Assembly (NCBI GenBank): GCA_036787895.1
Contig: DAIQOK010000019.1
Span: 1 to 64,000, forward strand
DNA length: 64,000 bases
Reading direction: 5' to 3'
From: UBA7662 sp036787895
GTDB taxonomy: Bacteria; Bacteroidota; Bacteroidia; UBA7662
Shown piece by piece: positions 53,378-61,014 of the stretch (position 1 is the stretch's first letter; each line of letters starts with the position of its first letter). The notes under the pieces are model-generated. The model did no database searches, had not been told where the DNA came from, and saw only the letters and a list, made by a program, of their open reading frames with translations. The translations under genes and the position numbers were made by a program.

Positions 53378-54343
53378 TCAAAGTGTCATTTGCGTTTTCA
53401 AGACATTGACCCTTTGAATTTGTTGCATAAAAAACCTGTTCCGATGCTTTTCTGATACACCACTAATGAGCATCGATTTTTGCATCATGCCGTCCAACCA
53501 GATTTCAGTTTGATTGGAAAAATTGAAATCGGTGGTCAGCATAAAGTTAAAACTATGGTGACTGAGGTAGGTGAATTTGCTGTGACCTGCTTTAATGAGA
53601 ATACAATTATTGCCGATCATGATGTCGTTTAGGTAAAATCGAAATGGCGCACCTTGTTTGTTTCCCCTTTCACATAAACGCTGCAAGTGCTGAAGTTCTG
53701 TAATAAAATCGTCGCAAACGGCTATGGCCAGTTCCGTTGATTCGAACAACCCAGCTTCCCAGTAATATTCAATTTGTTTGAGTGTGCTCGAAGCCGTTTC
53801 ATCTGTCCAAATTTCAACCGACGGTATTTCAATGTAAGTATCATAAATCTCCTTAGCTGTGCTGAGTAAATCGGGCGTGAGCGCGCCAGGCTGGAATCGA
53901 TGTCCTTCCAATTCGGGCACATTCATAATAGAACGCATCCAGTAAAACATTTTGAAGGAAGTAAGCAAAGGATGGTTGAAGTGATGAAAAACCGGAATAT
54001 CCTCAGCTGCAAACAACAATTCACCATTTTCAAAACTTTTGATTCGTTTTAAATCAAGCAATAAGCGCTGCAGATACTGGTGAAAACTGTCGAGATCGGG
54101 ATTGAGCTGTTTAAACTCAAAAGTAACTGCATCGGGATTGGCCAACGACTCAAAAGTAATGCGGTAATGCTGACAAATCACCAGCACTTCTTCCAGCGAT
54201 AGCGCAGTTTCTCCCCTCAATCGCCGATAAACACTATCCTTACTGATGTTCAATACATCGGCCAGTTCATCTGCTAAAGCATAATTCGGAGGCACTATTT
54301 GTTTGATTTTATTAAAAAACCGCTGCTGTATCTCGTTCTCCAT
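53378..54343 (-). CDS. HTH-domain (BetR-like) regulator
   Basis: A 321-residue protein with an N-terminal helix-turn-helix (ALADELADVLNISKDSVYRRLRGETALSLEE, residues about 22-52), close to the BetR-type domain. The long helical C-terminal domain is typical of a Bacteroidota family with no named ligand. It contains YWMRSIMN and AVCDDFITELQHLQRL. It lies 58 bp upstream of the MFS gene with the same direction, so it may control it. There is no wing or known sensor domain. Confidence 0.82.
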   Translation of the reverse strand: MENEIQQRFFNKIKQIVPPNYALADELADVLNISKDSVYRRLRGETALSLEEVLVICQHYRITFESLANPDAVTFEFKQLNPDLDSFHQYLQRLLLDLKRIKSFENGELLFAAEDIPVFHHFNHPLLTSFKMFYWMRSIMNVPELEGHRFQPGALTPDLLSTAKEIYDTYIEIPSVEIWTDETASSTLKQIEYYWEAGLFESTELAIAVCDDFITELQHLQRLCERGNKQGAPFRFYLNDIMIGNNCILIKAGHSKFTYLSHHSFNFMLTTDFNFSNQTEIWLDGMMQKSMLISGVSEKHRNRFFMQQIQRVNVLKTQMTL

Positions 54344-54566
54344 AGGTTTTTGTGGCAGTTTGTACCAAAGTTTTCAGAAGCTTTAGTAAATATCGCAAAA
54401 ACCTCTGGTTTGATTGGCGTTTTTTACTTAAATCTGGATTTTCAACGCACTTCAGTCGAAACTATAGGATAAAACAAAACACCATCCATTTAGGCTGACT
54501 TCAGGTCGTTTTTACAGCCTGATTTTACTACCGTGTTTTGCTTCACAACCTTAAAACAATAAGGCT

Positions 54567-55682
54567 ATGAAAAAAATTATGTTTTTGTTAGTTGCCGGGA
54601 TAGTCCTGGCAATAACCCCCAAACAATTAGCCGCGCAACATCCCAAAACTTCGGTGGCTGTTTTACACATAGATACCCGTGGTTTGGGTTACGATGCTGT
54701 TGCCATGGGACATTTGGTCCGGCTGGAGTTGGAAAAGCTGAATACGTATGAAGTCCTCGACCGCTACGATGTAGATTATCTTATCAAAAAAAATCAGTTA
54801 GATGTAAATGGCTGTTATGGCAAAATCTGCCTGATTGAAATCGGTAAGCAGCTACAGCTTAGCAAAATGTTTAGCGGTTCGGTAGAGATGCTGGGCGAAA
54901 AAATTATCATTCAATTCAGACTGGTCGATGTTCAGGCGGGAGTAATTGAAAACGCTTTGGTTAAAGAATTTCTCCATTTGCCCAAAAACCTACAAGAGAT
55001 GATACAAATCTGTATGGCTGAGATGTTTAGTCGCCCTTATGACAAGGAAGTGGAACGTCAGTTAACCGCCAGTTATGACCTAGAGAATTACCGAAACAAT
55101 CCGGGTAGGTATCGGCTTCAAAATGATGGCCCACGGATGGGCTTCACTTTTATGGAAGGAAACGCTGCCGCCACCTTTAAAAATCCAATCATCGACGGAG
55201 GTTATGGATTCAAAAACACGCTCATGTTTCAATTTGGCTACCAGTTCGAGAAACAATACCTGAATGAAGGTCGCTATCAGGCGCTTTTCGAATTCGTCCC
55301 CATGATTACAGGCATAGATAAACGTCTCTTCATCCCGAGCGTTACTTTTATGAATGGCATTCGTGACAACAAAAGTGGCTGGGAGGTAGGTTTCGGTCCG
55401 ACTTTTAATGTAGTCCGTTTCAAAACCGGCTATGTAGACCGGGAAGGCGTATGGTACGACAACCCTGTTGAAGGCATTGATATGGCCAAAACGCAGCGTG
55501 TTGACTCACGAGGTACACCAGCATTTAATGCAGGTTTTATACTGGCGGTTGGAAAAACCTTTCGTTCAGGCAAACTTAACATACCTTTGAACGTGTTTTG
55601 GGTGCCTTCAAGCAATGGCTCCAGATTTGGTGTCTCCTTCGGCTTTAATGCCAAAAATGACGAGAGGTATAAAGATTTATAA
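54567..55682 (+). CDS. Secreted protein: CsgG/FlgO-like domain plus barrel-like C-terminus
   Basis: A 371-residue protein with a signal peptide (IMFLLVAGIVLAITPKQLAAQ). Residues about 25-165 (SVAVLHIDTRGLGYDAVAMGHLVRLELEK; YEVLDRYDVDYLIKKN; LSKMFSGSVEMLGEKIIIQFRLVD) have the form of the CsgG/FlgO/DUF2380 periplasmic fold. The second half (170-371) is amphipathic strands that fit an outer-membrane barrel with end FGVSFGFNAKND. I do not know its function. It is followed by a terminator. Confidence 0.78.
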   Translation: MKKIMFLLVAGIVLAITPKQLAAQHPKTSVAVLHIDTRGLGYDAVAMGHLVRLELEKLNTYEVLDRYDVDYLIKKNQLDVNGCYGKICLIEIGKQLQLSKMFSGSVEMLGEKIIIQFRLVDVQAGVIENALVKEFLHLPKNLQEMIQICMAEMFSRPYDKEVERQLTASYDLENYRNNPGRYRLQNDGPRMGFTFMEGNAAATFKNPIIDGGYGFKNTLMFQFGYQFEKQYLNEGRYQALFEFVPMITGIDKRLFIPSVTFMNGIRDNKSGWEVGFGPTFNVVRFKTGYVDREGVWYDNPVEGIDMAKTQRVDSRGTPAFNAGFILAVGKTFRSGKLNIPLNVFWVPSSNGSRFGVSFGFNAKNDERYKDL

Positions 55683-55705
55683 GCTTAAAAAATACAACAT
55701 AAGTC

Positions 55706-55727
55706 AAGGAGGCGATGCCTCCTTTTT
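55706..55727 (+). terminator. Rho-independent terminator
   Basis: AAGGAGGC / GCCTCCTT with a GAT loop and a T-run, 24 bp after the CsgG/FlgO-like gene. Confidence 0.85.
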
Positions 55728-55792
55728 AATTTCTGGCTATATTGCACTTATTTTTCAACACAAACCACCCTGTCCATCTCAAGCGATTCAAG

Positions 55793-56983
55793 ATGATTGT
55801 AGCCCCTATTCCAGAAAATGAAACGCAACGCTTGCAGGCCCTGAAAAAATATCAGGTACTTGATACAGAGCCGGAACCGGAATATGATGAATTGGTGCAA
55901 CTCGCCTCCGAAATTTGTAATGCGCCCATGTCGCTCATCTCTCTCATCGATACCGACAGACAATATTTCAAATCAAACAAAGGTTTTACAGGCTCTTCAT
56001 CACCCAGAGATACGGCCTTTTGCACGCATGCCATATTGGATGACACCATCATGGAGGTTGAGGATGCAAAAAAGGATAGTCGCTTTCATGATAATCCATT
56101 TGTAATCGAAGACCCCAACATTCGATTTTATGCTGGCATGCCCTTGGTTAATCCTGAAGGCTATAAACTTGGCACCCTGTGCGTTTTAGATAAAAAACCC
56201 CGAAAACTCACAGTTTTACAGCGTCAGGCTCTGAAAACACTTGCTAGGCAAGTCGTCAAACAATTTGAGCTCCGTTTGAAAAACCAAGAGCTGAATCGCT
56301 TATCCGACATCCAAAATAAGATGCTATCGGTTATCTCACACGATGTTCGCGGGCCTTTAAACAGTCTTCAAATTCTCCTGGAGTTCATTGATCCGACCGA
56401 AACAGATACCCAGGAATTGAAGGAGGTGTTGGCCGATGCTTTAAAACTTGTGGGTAATGGTCGGGAATTACTGGAAAATATGCTTGAATGGGCCAACTCA
56501 ATGCAGAAAGATGGCGGATTTTTTCCTGAGATGGTCAATCTGAAATCTTTGACAGAAGCATTGTTTCAAGCCCACGAAGTTAAAGCGCGGAAAAAAGGAC
56601 TGGAACTAGTGAACAAAATGCCAGACAATCTGGAGGCCCGAATTGATAAGCAGATGACCACTTTCATTTTGCGGAACCTGTTAACCAACGCTTTGAAATT
56701 TACAGCGAGCGGCAGTATATCAATTCGAGCTAAATCAATTCCTGGTGGTGTCGAATTGTTTGTGAAGGATACCGGCTGTGGAATATCGCCTCAGGATTTA
56801 CCCAAACTCTTACATTGGGGAAACCGTTTTACCACCCGCGGCACAGCCAAGGAAGGTGGCGCTGGCGTTGGTTTGTTGCTTGCCCGGGAATTTATTCACC
56901 GACATGGAGGTGAACTACGTATTGAAAGCACCCTTCATGAAGGTACCACTATGCATTTTACATTGATGAATCAGGAGGTATGA
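55793..56983 (+). CDS. GAF-domain sensor histidine kinase (cytoplasmic)
   Basis: With the ATG at 55793 the protein has 396 residues. A GAF domain (about 5-155; APMSLISLIDTDRQYFKS, FYAGMPLVNPEGYKLGTLCVLD) precedes the dimerisation domain with the phosphorylated His183 (SVISHDVRGPLNSL). The ATPase domain follows (N box NLLTNALKF, G1 VKDTGCGIS, G2 GGAGVGLLLA). There is no transmembrane segment, so the signal is cytosolic. No response regulator is adjacent, so it is an orphan kinase; a distant partner must exist. The stop overlaps the lipoprotein start by 4 bp (ATGA). Confidence 0.92.
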   Translation: MIVAPIPENETQRLQALKKYQVLDTEPEPEYDELVQLASEICNAPMSLISLIDTDRQYFKSNKGFTGSSSPRDTAFCTHAILDDTIMEVEDAKKDSRFHDNPFVIEDPNIRFYAGMPLVNPEGYKLGTLCVLDKKPRKLTVLQRQALKTLARQVVKQFELRLKNQELNRLSDIQNKMLSVISHDVRGPLNSLQILLEFIDPTETDTQELKEVLADALKLVGNGRELLENMLEWANSMQKDGGFFPEMVNLKSLTEALFQAHEVKARKKGLELVNKMPDNLEARIDKQMTTFILRNLLTNALKFTASGSISIRAKSIPGGVELFVKDTGCGISPQDLPKLLHWGNRFTTRGTAKEGGAGVGLLLAREFIHRHGGELRIESTLHEGTTMHFTLMNQEV

Positions 56984-57519
56984 AGTTGAAATATACACTT
57001 GGCTTTTTCCTAATTAGCCTGTTGCTCTTGCCCACTTCATGTAAAAAGCTGCGGGAGATTACCCGTTTTGATATCACGACAGTTAGTTACGCCACCATAC
57101 CTTCCGGAGGTATCGTTAATTTGCCATTTCAGATTTTTACACCTGACATCGAGACTAATTCGGCACAGGAGTTTGAAACCAATAAAACCGAAGCCAGGCT
57201 CGTTCGTGCTGCATTTTTGAAGAGTCTGACCTTGAACATCCACCAGCCCAATCAAGCCAATTTTGACTTTTTGCGTTCGGTTGAAATATTCATCTCCGCT
57301 GCTAATCTGGAAGAAAAACGCATAGCAGCTCAAACCGACATACCTCAAACCGGCTTAAAAACCTTATCCGTTGGAACCGATGACGCTATCGATCTGAAGG
57401 ATTACATTAAAGGTGATAAATATAAACTGCGTGTTCAGGCAGTAACCCGTCAATTGCCTGGCAGTGACGTTACAATACGTATCAATAGCAGATTTGAAGT
57501 TGAAGCTAATATTTTCTAA
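56980..57519 (+). CDS. Lipoprotein of unknown function, coupled to histidine kinase
   Basis: A 179-residue lipoprotein (signal GFFLISLLLLPTSC, Cys21, then KKLRE). The mature part is beta-rich with no motif I can name (FEVEANIF at the end). Its start overlaps the stop of the kinase gene by 4 bp, so translation is coupled; a role in sensing or a shared stress response is a guess. Confidence 0.8.
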   Translation: MKLKYTLGFFLISLLLLPTSCKKLREITRFDITTVSYATIPSGGIVNLPFQIFTPDIETNSAQEFETNKTEARLVRAAFLKSLTLNIHQPNQANFDFLRSVEIFISAANLEEKRIAAQTDIPQTGLKTLSVGTDDAIDLKDYIKGDKYKLRVQAVTRQLPGSDVTIRINSRFEVEANIF

Positions 57520-57521
57520 AT

Positions 57522-57537
57522 TACCCTGAAGCGGGTA
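57522..57537. promoter_or_regulatory. TACCC...GGGTA palindrome upstream of lipoprotein gene
   Basis: TACCC-TGAAGC-GGGTA lies between two lipoprotein genes, about 65 bp ahead of the ATG at 57603. It equals the reverse complement of the 36653 site except for one base. Confidence 0.4.
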
Positions 57538-57602
57538 GTTGCTTGCCCAAATCACGGGATAGTGCAGCTTATTCTTCATAGCTAACTTGCCAAAAATTAG
57601 TT

Positions 57603-58343
57603 ATGAAAAAATATATTCTCCAGGCCGCATGTTTTTTGATGCTGTTTTCAGCCTGTAAAAAGGAAGAAACAGCCGGTCCAACACCTACTTCTCCCGCTGC
57701 AGGCAATCCCAATACAGCATTGTATTATGGCGATGCTGACGGCGTACTTGTAGGAACTCGCTCTGTAACGACTACTGAAACACCTATAGGACCATTTGAT
57801 GTGGTTGCAGGCCTTGCTTCTGCCTTTTTTCCTTCCTCAACCGGTGGTTTTGCCACACTCGTAAATGCTGGTGAAGTGAATGTAGCCGGTGCCCCGCTTA
57901 CTTTTACTTCAGGAGTTTACACAGGTGGTGTTACAACTACTAATCCGCAAGGAATCGACTGGACAGTTTCCACCCCTTGGACAGTAGCCGGTGGTGGCGG
58001 TGTTCCAGCCATTTCCACTACTATGGGTGATTTCCCGAGCACCAACTGGTCGATAACCAGCGGTACGCCGAGCAGTACTGCTGCATATACCCTCAGCTGG
58101 GGCAGTGTAACCGGAGCCGACAGCATCACCTGTATGTTGGCTGGCGGAAGTGAAGCCATCATAAAGGTTGTTCCCGGCAATGCAACTTCCTGTCAATTCT
58201 CTGCTGCTGAAATGACCAGGGCAGGCAAAGGCCCGGGATTGATGCAAATCAATCCTTACAAGCTAAGTTCTATTACTGTGAGTGGGAAAAAAATCTATCG
58301 GGTGAGACAAATCGCAAAATCAAAAACAGTAACTATCAATTAG
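57603..58343 (+). CDS. Lipoprotein of unknown function
   Basis: A 246-residue lipoprotein (lipobox LFSAC, Cys18, followed by KKEETAG). The mature region is rich in Thr, Gly and Ser and reads as beta-sandwich (NTALYYGDADGVLVGTRSV). No family recognised. It is preceded by the TACCC palindrome and ended by a terminator, so it is probably monocistronic. Confidence 0.8.
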   Translation: MKKYILQAACFLMLFSACKKEETAGPTPTSPAAGNPNTALYYGDADGVLVGTRSVTTTETPIGPFDVVAGLASAFFPSSTGGFATLVNAGEVNVAGAPLTFTSGVYTGGVTTTNPQGIDWTVSTPWTVAGGGGVPAISTTMGDFPSTNWSITSGTPSSTAAYTLSWGSVTGADSITCMLAGGSEAIIKVVPGNATSCQFSAAEMTRAGKGPGLMQINPYKLSSITVSGKKIYRVRQIAKSKTVTIN

Positions 58344-58363
58344 TTGCTTCGGTTTGGTGGTTG

Positions 58364-58391
58364 AATCCCTGCTTTTTCGCAGGGATTTTTT
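58364..58391 (+). terminator. Rho-independent terminator
   Basis: AATCCCTGC / GCAGGGATT with a 6-base loop and a T-run, 20 bp after the lipoprotein stop. Confidence 0.85.
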
Positions 58392-58450
58392 TATTCCAGG
58401 GTTGCACGAGTACTTTCCAGTTCTATATTTGCAGTCCCATTCAACACCAA

Positions 58451-58524
58451 GGTTCGGTAGTTCAGTCGGTTAGAATACATGCCTGTCACGCATGGGGTCG
58501 CGGGTTCGAGTCCCGTCCGGACCG
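58451..58524 (+). tRNA. tRNA-Asp (GTC)
   Basis: A full cloverleaf is visible. The acceptor stem GGTTCGG pairs with CCGGACC (one G-T wobble) and the discriminator base is G. The anticodon stem CATGC/GCATG encloses loop CTGTCAC with anticodon GTC. The T arm has TTCGAGT. CCA is not encoded. It is followed by a hairpin terminator and is the only RNA gene found here. Confidence 0.96.
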
Positions 58525-58526
58525 CA

Positions 58527-58556
58527 AAAAAGCCTTAGAGAAATCTAAGGCTTTTT
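58527..58556 (+). terminator. Rho-independent terminator of tRNA-Asp
   Basis: AAAAAGCCTTAGA / TCTAAGGCTTTTT with a GAAA tetraloop, 2 bp behind the tRNA. The following about 150 bp to accA show nothing else. Confidence 0.9.
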
Positions 58557-58708
58557 GCTTTTATACCCTCCAATGGCACTTTAAGCCGTATTTTGGTCAA
58601 AATATTGCGCGTCCAGTTTTCGGTTCAGGGGAACAAATCCCCAAGCTTTTATCCCCACTTTCGGTCTGATACCGACTAATCCCTATATTCGCAGGTCAAA
58701 ACAAGCTT

Positions 58709-59659
58709 ATGATTTTCCTCGATTTCGAAAAACCCATTCAGGAGATGTACCAGGAACTGGAGAAGCTCCAGGAAATCCAAGAAAAAGGCAAAACCGATGT
58801 ATCAGCCTCTATTGCCGATCTTGAAAAGCGCATAGATGAAGAAAAAACGCGGCTGTATACCGGTTTAACAGGCTGGCAAAAGGTACAGGTATCCAGGCAT
58901 ATGGAGCGGCCATATACGCTCTATTATGTAAATCAGATGTGTACCGACTTTATTGAACTGTTTGGTGACCGCAATATTCGTGACGACAAAGCCATCGTAG
59001 GTGGTTTCGCCAGTCTGGAAGGCCGCACTGTCATGTTCATAGGTCACCAAAAGGGCATTAACACCAAAATGCGTCAATACCGCAATTTTGGCATGGCCAA
59101 TCCGGAGGGTTATCGTAAAGCCCTTCGTCTGATGAAGATGGCTGAAAAATTCAATAAGCCTATTGTCACTTTTATTGATACACCAGGCGCTTATCCAGGT
59201 ATCGAAGGTGAAGAGCGCGGTCAGGCCGAGGCCATTGCCCGCAATATCAGGGATATGTTTATGCTGAAAGTTCCTGTGATTTGTATTATCGTAGGTGAAG
59301 GTGCCTCCGGTGGTGCCATTGGCATTGGCGTAGGCGACCGCGTATTTATGCTCGCCAATACCTGGTATTCTGTTATCTCACCAGAATCATGCTCCTCGAT
59401 TCTCTGGCGCAGCTGGGATTATAAAGAAACCGCAGCCGAAGCCCTCAAACTTACAGCCGACCAAATGTTGGCCAACGGTTTAATCGACGGCATCATTGAA
59501 GAACCCATAGGCGGCGCCCACGCTGAACCGGAAGCTATGGCGGCCATCCTCAAATCCAAACTTATAGAGACCCTGGATACACTTGAAAAACAAACGGTCG
59601 ACGAACGTATCGCCAGCCGCATTGACAAGTTTTGTAAAATGGGTGTGTTCAACGAATAA
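58709..59659 (+). CDS. accA: Acetyl-CoA carboxylase carboxyltransferase subunit alpha
   Basis: AccA is half of the carboxyltransferase that makes malonyl-CoA for fatty-acid synthesis. The 316-residue protein has an N-terminal coiled region (FEKPIQEMYQELEKLQEIQ). Its core motifs are FGDRNIRDDKAIVGG, GHQKGINTKMRQYRNFGMANPEGYRKALRLM, FIDTPGAYPGIEGEERGQAEAIA and GEGASGGAIGIGVGD. Length is normal. The partner gene accD is not in this window. It converges on the minus-strand lipoprotein gene with a 4-bp gap. Confidence 0.95.
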   Translation: MIFLDFEKPIQEMYQELEKLQEIQEKGKTDVSASIADLEKRIDEEKTRLYTGLTGWQKVQVSRHMERPYTLYYVNQMCTDFIELFGDRNIRDDKAIVGGFASLEGRTVMFIGHQKGINTKMRQYRNFGMANPEGYRKALRLMKMAEKFNKPIVTFIDTPGAYPGIEGEERGQAEAIARNIRDMFMLKVPVICIIVGEGASGGAIGIGVGDRVFMLANTWYSVISPESCSSILWRSWDYKETAAEALKLTADQMLANGLIDGIIEEPIGGAHAEPEAMAAILKSKLIETLDTLEKQTVDERIASRIDKFCKMGVFNE

Positions 59660-59663
59660 TCAG

Positions 59664-60998
59664 CTATCGGTTGTAGATGAAGTGAATATCGAGCGGTTTA
59701 CCGGCGATATTCACTTTGTCAGACATCAGTCCCATTCGATCAAGCTCGATTGCATAAGTTGCCGATTCTGTTCGATAAACACTTACCCTTGTTTGGGTGA
59801 GTGGCTCATATTGTGTAATGCTTGAACTGCTGTTCCAGCCAAAACCAGTATTTAACTGATCTGATTGTATATTATACCTGTATAATTCTTCACCCGAAAC
59901 AAGTTGAAAGATTGGAACGTTACCCAAGCTGTCGTAATAGACTTTTTCAATTTTTTTACCCACCGGCAATTCACGTATGGTAGTGAAAAGATTACTGCTG
60001 AAATAATAGCGTACGATAACTCCCCTGCCTTGTCGGCTGCCAAAAAATACGAGGCTATTAGGGCTCTCTTCATATACAAACACCGGCTCAAAATCCATCG
60101 GCCTGCTATAGATGATGCCCTTGCCAACCGGATGTATCATATATAGGTGAAATGTATTCAGATTGGCACGTTGTTGCTCAACAATGAGTAAATGCTGTGG
60201 CAATCGATGAATAAAAACTGGCATAGCAGTAGAAGCACTGCTGTATTGAAAAACAGGCTTTAAATCTCTGCCATAACCCAAAATTTGCCCATTTTCAAAG
60301 GCAGCATAAATCAAATCGCTACGGTAGGCTGTAACCGACCGGGTAGTCGTATTGGGAAGTGCAGGTGTAAAACCAGCCAACTGGTTAAAATTAGGAGCAC
60401 TTAGCACCCTTACTTGTGGGCGGGCTGCTTCGAAAGCTACCAGACTTTGGGTCGCCGAGAAGGCCGCTCCGCCGGCATAAGTTCCCGGCCAACTGAGTTG
60501 TTGGTAGCTCAGATCCGACTTAAATATGGTTACATCCGTTTGGTTCGCTCGTTCAGATAGAACTATTATCCCATTCAGCCGCAAGGGAGCTTCATTCAAA
60601 AGTATTTTGAGAAACTTTCGACCCTCACTCTGGCCATTGGAGGCAGTTGCCAGCAAATAATAATCGCCAGAGCGTAATTGTTCACTGGTAATGGCGAATT
60701 GAAACTGCTGACTGTGGTTTAGCTCACCATTCAGTTGTACGTCCTGAACCGGCCCTACGCGCTGAAAATTAGCATCTACCAAACTTAAGCTCAGACGACG
60801 TAATCCGGCAGCGTCTTCAGCCAGGAGTTGGATACGCACGGTGTCTGGAATTTGCAGGGCCAGTTCGTTGGCCTCAGTGGCAAAACTTACTTTCGGTGGA
60901 GGCAGTTGGCTAGCTTCTTTTTTACACCCAAGCAGGAATAATATCAACAGGCCCGACCAAAGCAAGCCTTGCAGGTTTAAATTTGTAAATCGACTCAT
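59664..60998 (-). CDS. Lipoprotein of unknown function (PD40-like repeats possible)
   Basis: A 444-residue lipoprotein (signal LLWSGLLILFLLGC, Cys25, then KKEAS). Residues about 35-135 resemble an Ig-like domain (VRIQLLAEDAAGLRRLSLSLVD). From about 150 on, repeating strands (GGAAFSATQSLVAFEAARPQVRVLS; LIYAAFENGQILGYGRDLKPVFQ) look like a beta-propeller. No enzyme motif is seen. Its start is 16 bp from the divergent ligA start, and both probably share a promoter region. Confidence 0.8.
   Translation of the reverse strand: MSRFTNLNLQGLLWSGLLILFLLGCKKEASQLPPPKVSFATEANELALQIPDTVRIQLLAEDAAGLRRLSLSLVDANFQRVGPVQDVQLNGELNHSQQFQFAITSEQLRSGDYYLLATASNGQSEGRKFLKILLNEAPLRLNGIIVLSERANQTDVTIFKSDLSYQQLSWPGTYAGGAAFSATQSLVAFEAARPQVRVLSAPNFNQLAGFTPALPNTTTRSVTAYRSDLIYAAFENGQILGYGRDLKPVFQYSSASTAMPVFIHRLPQHLLIVEQQRANLNTFHLYMIHPVGKGIIYSRPMDFEPVFVYEESPNSLVFFGSRQGRGVIVRYYFSSNLFTTIRELPVGKKIEKVYYDSLGNVPIFQLVSGEELYRYNIQSDQLNTGFGWNSSSSITQYEPLTQTRVSVYRTESATYAIELDRMGLMSDKVNIAGKPLDIHFIYNR
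60978..60985 (+). promoter_or_regulatory. -7 promoter box of ligA
   Basis: TAAATTTG matches TAnnTTTG and is 29 nt ahead of the ligA ATG, inside the start of the divergent lipoprotein gene. Confidence 0.5.
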
Positions 60999-61014
60999 AA
61001 TCGAAATTTACAAT

